DNA of 14,345 bases from Merdiplasma sp905207905 (GTDB lineage: Bacteria > Bacillota > Clostridia > Lachnospirales > Lachnospiraceae). Both the position numbers and the translations under genes were made by a program. The stretch spans positions 1-14,345 of the forward strand of contig CABRXX010000067.1 in NCBI GenBank assembly GCA_902475025.1, given 5' to 3'. Positions 7,666-14,301 of this stretch are shown here, piece after piece. Under the pieces are notes generated by a model. The model had not been told where the DNA came from, ran no database searches, and was given only the letters and a program-made list of their open reading frames with translations. Within the stretch, counting starts at the first letter, position 1. Every line of letters starts with the position of its first letter.

Positions 7666-8901
7666 ATGGAAGAGCTGAGAGAGCTTCTGGAAGAATTAAT
7701 AGGAGAAACTCTTTTCAATATGGTGTTCAGCGGAGTGAAACGTCCGGAGGCGGCCCGGAAGATCAGGGTCCGTCCGGTACGGATCAAAGGGCAGATACTC
7801 TATCAGGTTGCTGCCTGGGATGGAAAAAAGGAAAAGCACAGCAATCTGACTGCCTCTGAGTTGAAGGAGGCTGCTCTTGAATGGATGAAGCAGGACTATA
7901 AGCAGCTTCAGGCAGATACCACCGCTATGACTGCTTCTGTTCTGGTGAGTAAAAAGGGGAAGGTAACGATAAAAAGGCGCGTTCTTACAGTACAGCGTCC
8001 TGCGCAGGAATTATCCCACAATAGGAAGAAGCGATACCTATTGGAAGAAGGCAGACCCGTTCCCTTTTTGGTGGAGCTGGGAGTCATGACTTCTGAGGGA
8101 AAAGTAATAAACGGAAAGCACGATAAGTTCCGGCAGATTAACCGGTTTCTGGAATTTATTGAGGATATCTGTCCCTGTCTGCCAAGAGGCCGGGAACTGA
8201 CTATGATTGATTTTGGCTGCGGAAAGTCCTATCTTACCTTTGCCATGTACTATTATTTTCATGAGATACAGAATCTGGATGTAAGAATCATTGGTCTGGA
8301 TCTAAAGGAGGATGTGATCGAACACTGCAGCAGACTGGCAGAACAGTTTGGATATGAGAAGCTGCAGTTTTTGACCGGGGATATTGCGGATTATGAGGGA
8401 GTAAGCCAGGTGGATCTGGTGGTGACCCTTCATGCCTGCGATACTGCCACGGATTATGCTCTGGCTAAGGCGGTGGCCTGGAATGCCCGGGCTATTCTTT
8501 CTGTGCCCTGCTGTCAGCATGAATTAAACGGACAGATTCAAAATGAGCTTTTGCAGCCAGTACTCCAATACGGGCTGTTGAAGGAGCGGATGGCGGCGCT
8601 GATCACGGACGGCCTGCGGGCTTCTCTTCTAGAGCAGCAGGGATATGAGGTGCAGGTGCTGGAGTTTATTGATATGGAACACACTCCGAAAAATATATTG
8701 ATCCGGGCAGTGAAGCATTCTGGAAAGCCGAAAAAGATCCTTCCGGAAAAGAAAGGAATTGCCGGAATGGGAGAAAGCCTGGAGAAAAAGCGGGAGCGTC
8801 TGGATGGCTGTATGGAATTTTTAAAGGTGAAGCCTACTTTGGATAAACTGTTAAGGCAGGAGCAGGCCTTTAGCGGCAAAACCGGAAAATACGGGGAGTG
8901 A
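7666..8901 (+). CDS. SAM-dependent methyltransferase, Methyltransf_32/METTL25-like
   Basis: This 411-aa cytoplasmic protein has an N-terminal region of about 115 residues, then a linker H-N-R-K-K-R-Y-L-L-E-E-G (118-129) typical of this family, and a class I methyltransferase domain. Motif I is D-F-G-C-G-K-S-Y-L (182-190), the acidic SAM-ribose contact is in L-D-L-K (211-214), and a middle motif L-H-A-C-D-T-A-T-D (255-263) precedes P-C-C-Q-H-E (281-286). The P-C-C motif is characteristic of the Methyltransf_32 group that includes eukaryotic METTL25/GSTCD-like proteins; its substrate is not established, though RNA is often suspected. A good AGGAGGAAG site lies about 6 nt before ATG 7666. It sits 48 nt after the transglutaminase gene with no terminator between, so it is probably the last gene of that transcript. 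Confidence 0.88.
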   Translation: MEELRELLEELIGETLFNMVFSGVKRPEAARKIRVRPVRIKGQILYQVAAWDGKKEKHSNLTASELKEAALEWMKQDYKQLQADTTAMTASVLVSKKGKVTIKRRVLTVQRPAQELSHNRKKRYLLEEGRPVPFLVELGVMTSEGKVINGKHDKFRQINRFLEFIEDICPCLPRGRELTMIDFGCGKSYLTFAMYYYFHEIQNLDVRIIGLDLKEDVIEHCSRLAEQFGYEKLQFLTGDIADYEGVSQVDLVVTLHACDTATDYALAKAVAWNARAILSVPCCQHELNGQIQNELLQPVLQYGLLKERMAALITDGLRASLLEQQGYEVQVLEFIDMEHTPKNILIRAVKHSGKPKKILPEKKGIAGMGESLEKKRERLDGCMEFLKVKPTLDKLLRQEQAFSGKTGKYGE

Positions 8902-8941
8902 AATCTGGAATCCATCCGGAAGACAGTGCAGGGGAGGCATA

Positions 8942-8970
8942 TTGCGCAGGCTGCTGTTTTCTGCTAGAAT
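8942..8970 (+). promoter_or_regulatory. Promoter of the 820-aa surface protein gene
   Basis: TTGCGC (8942-8947), a 17-nt spacer and TAGAAT (8965-8970), with TG at 8962-8963, form an extended -10 promoter about 130 nt upstream of the start at 9099. I see no terminator after 8901, so some readthrough from the upstream operon is possible. Confidence 0.55.
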
Positions 8971-9032
8971 GTTTTTGAAATCTGGAATAGAAAATAGGAA
9001 ATTTACAGAAAAATGATTCGTAGATCGCAGGA

Positions 9033-9068
9033 TGCTGCAGAAGGTCAGATGGTATCTGAAAGGCAGCA
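9033..9068 (+). other. Hairpin in the 5' leader of the 820-aa protein gene
   Basis: TGCTGC (9033-9038) pairs with GCAGCA (9063-9068), and inside it TCAGAT (9045-9050) pairs with ATCTGA (9054-9059) around a GGT loop, with an asymmetric purine-rich internal loop between the two stems. It lies in the predicted leader, 30 nt before the start codon. There is no T-run and no match to a riboswitch family I know, so a role in mRNA stability or translation is only a guess. Confidence 0.35.
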
Positions 9069-9098
9069 GATCGCCGCAGTTGGGAGATTGAGCAAAAG

Positions 9099-11561
9099 AT
9101 GAAGGAAAAAATGAAGAAAATCAGGAATGTGGTTTTACATACGGCGTTTCTGGCAGCCTTATTTTTGGGAGCCGTGGCAGTGTTTAGCCGTATGATCAAT
9201 CAGGTGGCTCCGGATGTGGCGGAGACCATGCCGAACACCACCTTTCCTTTGGTATATATGCAGCAGGACGGAATGAATTTTAACTGTTTAAGCGGATATG
9301 CAAGGGAGATGAATCCCTCTTATATTCGGGACAGCATTACGCCCTTGTCTTCGAATCGGGAGTTGGATATTCAGATCCAGTCCTTTAATACATCCATAGA
9401 CAGTGTATCTTATGAGGTTACCACCCTGGATGGGGCAAAGACATTGGAAAACACCAAGGTGGTAAAGCTTCAGGAGGAAAATGATACTCTGAACACTACC
9501 CTGCAGCTTCAGAATAAAATGCTGATGAACCAGGAGTATATGCTGAAATTAAAGATTACTTCCGGAGGGCGGAATATCTATTATTACACCCATGTTCTGC
9601 TGGCGGATGGGCTTCATACGAAGGATTATCTGAACTATGTCAGCGGATTTTATGATAAGTGTGTGAATAAGACAGATCTGAATTCTGTGGGAACTGCGGT
9701 GGAACCGGATGAGACTACGGATGCAGAGTCCACTCTGGCTTTTATGGATATCCATGACAGCGTTCCTCAGCTTACCTGGGGGGAGTTAAATCCTCAGATT
9801 TATTATAAGCCTACTCCCAAGATCAAGGAGATTAATGGGAATACAGCCACTCTTACCATGGAATACCGGATTGCAGCAGTGAATGAATCCGGGGTGACGG
9901 AAGTATTCAATGTGGATGAGTACTATCGGGTGCGCTACACGGACAGCCGTGTCTATCTGCTGAATTTCGAGCGTACGACCGATGAGATTTTTAATCCGGA
10001 AAATGATGCCATCACCGAGAAAGGGATTAATCTTGGCATTACAGATAAGGAGATTGAGTTTGCCTCTGACAGTAAAAACCGGGTGGTGGTTTTTGTCCAG
10101 GAAGATGAGCTTTGGTCCTATGATATTAACAGCGGAAAGCTTACGCAGATTTTTTCCTTCCCTCAGAAAGAAAATATGGATTTCAGAGATTTTCAAGATC
10201 AGAGTGATATTCAGATTCTGCAGGTCAATTCCCAGGGAGATGTGTGGTTCACGGTGAACGGCTATATGAACCGGGGCAACCATGAGGGAGAAAATGGAGT
10301 GGCGGTTTACTATTTTGAAGCTGCCTCCGCCATGGTGGATGAAAAGATCTTTCTTGCATCCATGGAAAGTCCGGAGCTTTTGATGCGGGATGCCCAGAGC
10401 CTTTCTTATATTTCGGAGGATGGTTCCAGATTTTATATTTTTCTGGAGGGAACAGTTTATCAGGTGGATTTAAATGCCAGAACTTACGATTCTGTGGTGA
10501 CAGGAGTGATGAACAATACCTATGCAGCTTCCGATTCCGGAAGATATTTCGCATGGCTAAAAGAGGGCGGAGAGTATGATGCTCAGGTTCTGAATGTGAT
10601 GGATCTGGAAACCGGCAGCCTGCGGGAAATTACCTGTGATGCAAACGAACGGATTCGCCCTGTGGGATTTATGAAAGAGGATTTGGTCTATGGCGTGGCA
10701 CTTACCACGGACATCAATGTGGAGCATGGGGGCAATGGGATTTTTCCCATGTACAAGCTGGTGATCCAGGACCAGGAGGGCAATACGGTAAAAACTTACC
10801 AGCCGGGAGACAGTTACGTTACAAAGACCAGTCAGGCGGAAAATATGATGACTCTTACCAGAGTGGTGAAAACTGGGGAAGGATATACGGAGGGTACGGA
10901 GGATCATATTGTCAACACAGACACTCAGGAAGCAGTGTCCATGGGAACTGCCACTCAGACTACCAGCCGCAAACAGACGGAGGTGCTTCTTCGGGTGGGA
11001 ACAACGCTTTCCAACAAGACGCCTCAGGTGGTGCGCAGCAAGATTATCACCTATGATACTTCCAGAACCCTGGAGATTCCCGTGAATCAGGAGCGGCAGC
11101 AGCTCTACTACGTGTATGCTTCCGGTCATCTGGACAGCATTTATACCTACCCCAATGAGGCCATTGTCCGGGCAGATGAGAAAGTGGGCGTTGTGGTGGA
11201 TACAAAGCAAAACTATGTATGGGTGAGAGGAGACAGGCCCACAACTGCGGATATCTCCCTGGAGGATGTTCCCGCAGCTTTCACAGCAGGAACTATGGAT
11301 ATGGGAGAGCTTCAGAACACTTCTGGCAAGTCACTGATGGATCTTACTGGATGTACTCTGGACCAGGTACTGTATTTTGTAAGCAAAGGCAGACCGGTTC
11401 TGGCTAAGACAGCCAGCGGCCCGGTATGTATTGTGGGTTACGATGAATTTAACACTCACCTCTTAAAGCCAGGGCAGGCAGAGTGGGAATACTATGGAAT
11501 CCAGGACAGCACCAAGCTGTTTGAGGATTCTGGAAATATGTTTATCAGTTATGTGGAGTAA
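9099..11561 (+). CDS. Large membrane-anchored extracytoplasmic protein with beta-propeller-like region and degenerate C39-like end
   Basis: The 820-aa protein has a short basic N-terminus and one hydrophobic segment (about 11-34) with no lipobox, so it is probably anchored by an uncleaved helix with the rest outside. Residues about 85-290 are beta-rich and unassigned. Residues about 320-560 contain repeated strand-turn-strand units such as D-E-L-W-S-Y-D-I-N-S-G-K-L, G-T-V-Y-Q-V-D-L-N-A and V-M-D-L-E-T-G-S-L-R-E-I, resembling beta-propeller blades. The last 75 residues (D-L-T-G-C-T-L-D-Q-V-L-Y-F-V-S-K-G-R-P-V-L-A, then V-G-Y-D) resemble the C-terminal half of C39-like peptidases. No N-terminal catalytic Cys motif is seen and the usual His before V-G-Y-D is absent, so activity is doubtful. 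ATG 9111 (AAGGA 4 nt upstream) is an alternative start; ATG 9099 has GGGAG at 12 nt. Function unknown. Confidence 0.85.
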   Translation: MKEKMKKIRNVVLHTAFLAALFLGAVAVFSRMINQVAPDVAETMPNTTFPLVYMQQDGMNFNCLSGYAREMNPSYIRDSITPLSSNRELDIQIQSFNTSIDSVSYEVTTLDGAKTLENTKVVKLQEENDTLNTTLQLQNKMLMNQEYMLKLKITSGGRNIYYYTHVLLADGLHTKDYLNYVSGFYDKCVNKTDLNSVGTAVEPDETTDAESTLAFMDIHDSVPQLTWGELNPQIYYKPTPKIKEINGNTATLTMEYRIAAVNESGVTEVFNVDEYYRVRYTDSRVYLLNFERTTDEIFNPENDAITEKGINLGITDKEIEFASDSKNRVVVFVQEDELWSYDINSGKLTQIFSFPQKENMDFRDFQDQSDIQILQVNSQGDVWFTVNGYMNRGNHEGENGVAVYYFEAASAMVDEKIFLASMESPELLMRDAQSLSYISEDGSRFYIFLEGTVYQVDLNARTYDSVVTGVMNNTYAASDSGRYFAWLKEGGEYDAQVLNVMDLETGSLREITCDANERIRPVGFMKEDLVYGVALTTDINVEHGGNGIFPMYKLVIQDQEGNTVKTYQPGDSYVTKTSQAENMMTLTRVVKTGEGYTEGTEDHIVNTDTQEAVSMGTATQTTSRKQTEVLLRVGTTLSNKTPQVVRSKIITYDTSRTLEIPVNQERQQLYYVYASGHLDSIYTYPNEAIVRADEKVGVVVDTKQNYVWVRGDRPTTADISLEDVPAAFTAGTMDMGELQNTSGKSLMDLTGCTLDQVLYFVSKGRPVLAKTASGPVCIVGYDEFNTHLLKPGQAEWEYYGIQDSTKLFEDSGNMFISYVE

Positions 11562-11604
11562 AAGAGAAAAACAGCTGAATGGAATGGCAGAAAGAATGAT
11601 TCAG

Positions 11605-11729
11605 AAGGCTGTCGCAGCATACAGATTTTGGTGAATTTTCGGTGGGTTTTCCGCAGAAAACAGGTTCGTTTTTGATGGAAGATCACCGGAAAACGTATCA
11701 CCGAAGGTATGCGGCGGCAGCCTTCTTTT
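11605..11729 (+). terminator. Very large imperfect hairpin between convergent genes, probable terminator
   Basis: Outer arms 11605-11622 and 11707-11724 pair over 18 positions with one G-U and one mismatch. Inside, GGTGA (11630-11634) pairs with TCACC (11698-11702), and TTTTCGGTG (11636-11644) pairs with 11684-11693 with one bulged G. A separate small hairpin GTTTTC/GAAAAC (11646-11651, 11656-11661) sits in the loop. The right arm is followed by CTTTTCTTG and, further on, a T8 run at 11739-11746, favouring rightward termination of the 820-aa gene. It lies between two converging genes, so it may also end the leftward ASKHA transcript, although the sequence on that side is less T-rich. Confidence 0.7.
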
Positions 11730-11743
11730 CTTGTGAATTTTTT

Positions 11744-13273
11744 TTATTCCTTTCCACTTCTTTTCTTTCTCTCTGCCTCCACAGAAGGATATTTTTCAAT
11801 GTTTGTGTGGGGGATGGCTTCAGCGGCAGTCATTTCACTGAGAAAATTGTCTACGGAACCAAACTGGAGGTAGCTCATAAGAGACAGGATTTTGGGGATT
11901 TCTTCCAGCTTATTCTTATCCAGAAGGAGTTTTCTTGCCCCATTTAGGGAACTGTTTCCTGCCCTGTGGATTTTTTCCAAAGGAATGTCCGGATACATTC
12001 CAATGGTGACGGCGGAGTGTTTGTCAATGTGAGTGCCAAAGGCTCCTGCCATATAGAGCGTTTCCACATCCTCCATTTCAATGCCGATTTCCTGAAGAAG
12101 AATCTGGATCATAGTGCAGGCGGCGGCCTTTGCCTTTAAAAATTCTGCAATATCACTTTCGTAGAACCACAGATTCGGGGCATAACACACACCATACTCC
12201 TGTCGGTCTTCCTGCCAGGCGATTTTGTCAGACTGTTCTGGCAGGAATCGTCCCTTGGTATCGATCCATCCATTTAAATATAATTCTGCGATCATATCTG
12301 TGATGCCGGAGCCGCAGATACCAACGGGAGGTGCATCATCGATGGTGGACAGTGTAAAGGTATTGTCATTGAGATGAACCTTAGAAACAGCTCCCTTGGC
12401 TGCCCGCATTCCGGTCTGTATGGCTTCTCCCTCCAGGGCTGGGCCGGCGGCTCCGGCTCCGGCAATCAGGAAGTCCCGATTGCCGATCACCAGCTCTCCA
12501 TTGGTTCCAACATCAAAAAACAGCTGGATCTGTTCCCGGTGATAAATATCCACATCCATCAGTCCGCTGATAATATCCCCTCCCAGATAGTTGGCTCTGG
12601 CGGGGATGCAGTATACCATTCCTGAGATGGAAATCTGAAGCTCCCTGGCAGAGCAGAAGCCGATCTGATCGGCCCACACAGCGTAGGGAGAAGAAAAAAC
12701 GGGGAAGGGATCTATGCCTGCAAGAAAGTGGATCATGGCATTATTCCCGGATATTACCATGTAACTGCAGTTTTTTCCTTTGATTCCGGTCCGGGATTCC
12801 AGAAGAGAGATCCCCTCAGAAATGCTGTCTATCGTTAATCTTCGGAGTTCTTCCAGATGTTCCGGCTGATCCTTTGCGTAGAAGATCCTGGATAAGATCT
12901 CCAGTCCCCGTTCCCTCTGACGATTTCGGACACTGGTTTGTGCCAGTACCTTTCCGGTGTGGCAGTTTACCAACTGCATGACTACTGTGGTGCTTCCAAG
13001 ATCTACAGCCAGTCCGTAAACTTCCTGCTCATGGTTTCCGGGCTCTGCATTTGTGATAAGCCATCGGGTCTCGTCCCAACACAGCGTTACGGTAACGTTC
13101 CAGTTTTCCCGGGGGCAGATCTGCTCCAGCTGGCGCATGACGGAAAGGGTCATTTTTACAGGTTCCTTTGTTTCCTTTAATGCTTCCAGAATCCGTACCT
13201 GAGCAGATCTGGAATCTTCTTCTGTGGGTGGCTTCAAAGCAAGATATTTTTTTTGACAAAGAGCCGTCTTCAT
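11744..13273 (-). CDS. ASKHA/DUF4445 protein, RACo-like corrinoid-activator family, lacking the Fe-S domain
   Basis: The 509-aa protein matches the C-terminal ATPase part of reductive activators of corrinoid proteins (RACo, DUF4445). It has D-L-G-S-T-T-V-V (91-98), I-S-G-N-N-A-M-I-H-F (174-183), F-F-D-V-G-T-N-G-E-L-V-I-G-N (252-265), G-A-G-A-A-G-P-A-L-E-G (272-282), G-I-C-G-S-G-I-T-D-M (318-327) and A-G-A-F-G-T-H-I-D (409-417). These are the phosphate-binding and family-specific loops of the actin/hexokinase-like fold. Residues 9-80 resemble the linker domain of RACo. Canonical RACo starts with a [2Fe-2S] ferredoxin domain that carries the electron to cobalamin; here the protein begins directly at the linker. 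ATG 13273 has a strong GGAGGTG site 4 nt upstream, and no Cys-rich frame precedes it. It may use a separate electron donor or have another role. No corrinoid methyltransferase gene is in the window. Confidence 0.9.
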   Translation of the reverse strand: MKTALCQKKYLALKPPTEEDSRSAQVRILEALKETKEPVKMTLSVMRQLEQICPRENWNVTVTLCWDETRWLITNAEPGNHEQEVYGLAVDLGSTTVVMQLVNCHTGKVLAQTSVRNRQRERGLEILSRIFYAKDQPEHLEELRRLTIDSISEGISLLESRTGIKGKNCSYMVISGNNAMIHFLAGIDPFPVFSSPYAVWADQIGFCSARELQISISGMVYCIPARANYLGGDIISGLMDVDIYHREQIQLFFDVGTNGELVIGNRDFLIAGAGAAGPALEGEAIQTGMRAAKGAVSKVHLNDNTFTLSTIDDAPPVGICGSGITDMIAELYLNGWIDTKGRFLPEQSDKIAWQEDRQEYGVCYAPNLWFYESDIAEFLKAKAAACTMIQILLQEIGIEMEDVETLYMAGAFGTHIDKHSAVTIGMYPDIPLEKIHRAGNSSLNGARKLLLDKNKLEEIPKILSLMSYLQFGSVDNFLSEMTAAEAIPHTNIEKYPSVEAERKKRSGKE

Positions 13274-13351
13274 GGGGCACCTCCATTTTCATAGAATCTA
13301 CAATTGTATTTCAGCGGCAATGCGATAAGCGGCCGCATTTGTGTGCGGGTA

Positions 13352-13367
13352 TTTAGCGAATGCTAAA
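13352..13367. promoter_or_regulatory. Inverted repeat at the predicted ASKHA start site, candidate operator
   Basis: TTTAGC-GAAT-GCTAAA is a perfect 6-bp inverted repeat located 5-20 nt downstream of the -10 box of the leftward promoter at 13372-13400, so it covers the likely transcription start. That position fits a repressor operator. A short leader hairpin is the alternative. Confidence 0.4.
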
Positions 13368-13371
13368 CGAC

Positions 13372-13400
13372 ATTTTAATTCAAATGGAAGAGATTTGCAA
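13372..13400 (-). promoter_or_regulatory. Sigma-A promoter of the ASKHA gene
   Basis: On the minus strand TTGCAA (13400-13395), a 17-nt spacer and TAAAAT (13377-13372) form a good promoter about 100 nt upstream of ATG 13273. It lies just after the queT terminator, so the ASKHA gene appears to be transcribed independently of queT. Confidence 0.65.
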
Positions 13401-13413
13401 TTCTGGAATACAA

Positions 13414-13462
13414 GGAAAAAGAAAACACTTCCAAGCCGTGTTTTCCACAGTCTGGAAGTGTT
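13414..13462 (-). terminator. Rho-independent terminator of queT
   Basis: Read on the minus strand, AACACTTCCA (13462-13453) and TGGAAGTGTT (13433-13424) form a perfect 10-bp stem with a 19-nt loop, followed by TTCTTTTTCC down to 13414. It begins 13 nt after the queT stop at 13476 and ends 14 nt before the -35 of the ASKHA promoter. Confidence 0.9.
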
Positions 13463-13475
13463 AAAAAGCATTCGA

Positions 13476-13967
13476 TTACGCCTCTATCTGGCGAAAAATA
13501 TGGGATTTATAGCGGTCCAGTGCAAGAAGCAGGATCGTTCCCATCACTCCGCAGGATACGATCTCTCCCAAGCCTACTGTGAGCATCATAAAGGGAATGG
13601 GCAGGTTTATTCCATATCCGTAGAATAATACAAAGGGAACCACCAGGATATTTGCCGCGATCGGCGGCAAGGGAACCAGAAACTTATGCTTCCGGAGCAG
13701 CCAGGAAAATACGGCGGCAGCCAGAGTAGCAAGGCTTCCGCAGATCACATCCAGCAGAATGGCTCCACCCAGGAAATTTCCGATAAAGCAGCCGATAAAC
13801 AATCCGGGAATGGCAGCTGGAGTAAAATAGGGAAGAACTGTCAGCGCTTCCGCAATCCGGATCTGAACTTCTCCGAAGCTTAAGGGTGCAAAGACGAAGG
13901 TTAACACCACATAGATGGCTGCAATAGCAGCGGCCTGAACCATAAATACTACTTTTTTGTCTCTCAT
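13476..13967 (-). CDS. queT: QueT-family queuosine-precursor transporter
   Basis: The 163-aa integral membrane protein has about five hydrophobic segments and matches the QueT family (PF06177). It has the conserved F-G-E-V-Q-I-R-I-A-E-A-L-T-V-L-P-Y (31-47), I-G-C-F-I-G-N-F (58-65) and D-V-I-C-G-S-L-A-T-L (73-82). QueT is thought to be the substrate-specific subunit of an ECF-type transporter importing preQ1 or a related queuosine precursor, working with shared energising subunits encoded elsewhere. The preQ1-I riboswitch immediately upstream strongly supports the assignment. I choose ATG 13967, 10 nt after GGAG. A TTG two codons earlier (13973) is nearer the ribosome site, at 4 nt, and cannot be excluded. 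The gene is monocistronic, with its own promoter and terminator. Confidence 0.95.
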   Translation of the reverse strand: MRDKKVVFMVQAAAIAAIYVVLTFVFAPLSFGEVQIRIAEALTVLPYFTPAAIPGLFIGCFIGNFLGGAILLDVICGSLATLAAAVFSWLLRKHKFLVPLPPIAANILVVPFVLFYGYGINLPIPFMMLTVGLGEIVSCGVMGTILLLALDRYKSHIFRQIEA

Positions 13968-13977
13968 ATTCAATTAT

Positions 13978-14020
13978 CTCCTTTAGTTTTGTTTTACGAG
14001 TGGAAGGTCACGAACACTCG
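13978..14020 (-). promoter_or_regulatory. preQ1-I riboswitch overlapping the queT ribosome binding site
   Basis: On the minus strand, CGAGTG (14020-14015) and CACTCG (14002-13997) form a 6-bp P1 around a 12-nt loop, TTCGTGACCTTC. An A-rich tail, TAAAACAAAACTAAAGGAG, follows down to 13978. The loop CCTT can pair with AAGG of the tail to make the H-type pseudoknot of preQ1-I aptamers. The order (UUC, then A-C-C in the loop, then A-rich tail ending in CUAA and GG) matches the class I consensus as known from the Bacillus subtilis queC leader. The paired AAGG is part of the Shine-Dalgarno sequence, so preQ1 binding should block translation of the transporter. No separate terminator lies between aptamer and gene. 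Confidence 0.92.
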
Positions 14021-14042
14021 ATTCATTTTCGCGCAGCAGTGA

Positions 14043-14161
14043 GTCAGGCAGCCATGCCGGCCTGGATATCTGACGAACGCCGCGGAGGCATATACCGCAG
14101 GTATATGGCCTACGCCGGAAATCGGCGGAAAAGCCCCATAGACCTTGGTTTTTTGGGCTTT
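14043..14161 (-). other. Hairpin-rich RNA leader upstream of the preQ1 riboswitch
   Basis: Between the queT promoter and the riboswitch lie about 145 nt with at least four hairpins (plus-strand coordinates). H1 pairs 14155-14161 with 14130-14136 (7 bp, 18-nt A-rich loop). H2 pairs 14123-14127 with 14113-14117 (5 bp, 5-nt loop). H3 pairs 14100-14106 and 14108-14111 with 14090-14096 and 14086-14089 (11 bp, one bulged base, 3-nt loop). H4 pairs 14070-14074 with 14043-14047, with an alternative CAGGC/GCCTG pairing inside. preQ1-I control needs only about 40 nt, so this leader is unexplained. I do not recognise a known riboswitch in it. It could be an unknown regulatory RNA, a processed leader or an inserted repeat. 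Confidence 0.55.
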
Positions 14162-14173
14162 ACAACGGGTATG

Positions 14174-14202
14174 AGTATAGCACAGGTATATATGAAATGC
14201 AA
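14174..14202 (-). promoter_or_regulatory. Promoter of the queT transcript
   Basis: On the minus strand TTGCAT (14202-14197), a 17-nt spacer and TATACT (14179-14174), with TG one base before the -10, form a strong extended -10 promoter. Transcription should start near 14167, which gives a leader of about 200 nt before queT containing the structured region and the preQ1-I aptamer. Confidence 0.8.
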
Positions 14203-14272
14203 GTCTTACCCTTCACAATTCTTTCCGCTATGTAATCCTGCAGTACAAAGGAAGATTTCTCTTGCAAAACTA

Positions 14273-14301
14273 TTGAAAAACGGAGGGTGCTGTGGTATTA
14301 T
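14273..14301 (+). promoter_or_regulatory. Rightward promoter for a gene beyond the window
   Basis: TTGAAA (14273-14278), a 17-nt spacer and TATTAT (14296-14301), with TG at 14293-14294, make a good extended -10 promoter. It is followed by A/T-rich sequence to the window end with no start codon and ribosome site visible. It is divergent from the queT promoter, about 70 nt away. Confidence 0.65.

Noticed and set aside
10557..11210. 217-codon leftward frame opposite the 820-aa gene
   Set aside because: It is rich in His, Leu and Ser as expected from the complement of a coding frame, with no domain and no ribosome site.
13029..13292. 87-codon leftward frame starting upstream of the ASKHA gene
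   Set aside because: Its ATG lies within the leader just ahead of the GGAGGTG ribosome site, and the frame then runs out of phase through the ASKHA coding sequence, so it is a shadow.
14137..14154. Second preQ1-I tail suggested by AAAAAACCAAGG
   Set aside because: The A-rich stretch resembles a preQ1-I tail, but no matching P1 hairpin with a C-rich loop lies directly upstream; it is instead the loop of hairpin H1.
14021..14166. TPP, cobalamin or preQ1-III riboswitch in the queT leader
   Set aside because: I do not see the conserved cores of the TPP or cobalamin classes. I cannot reproduce a preQ1-III fold with confidence, so no class is claimed.
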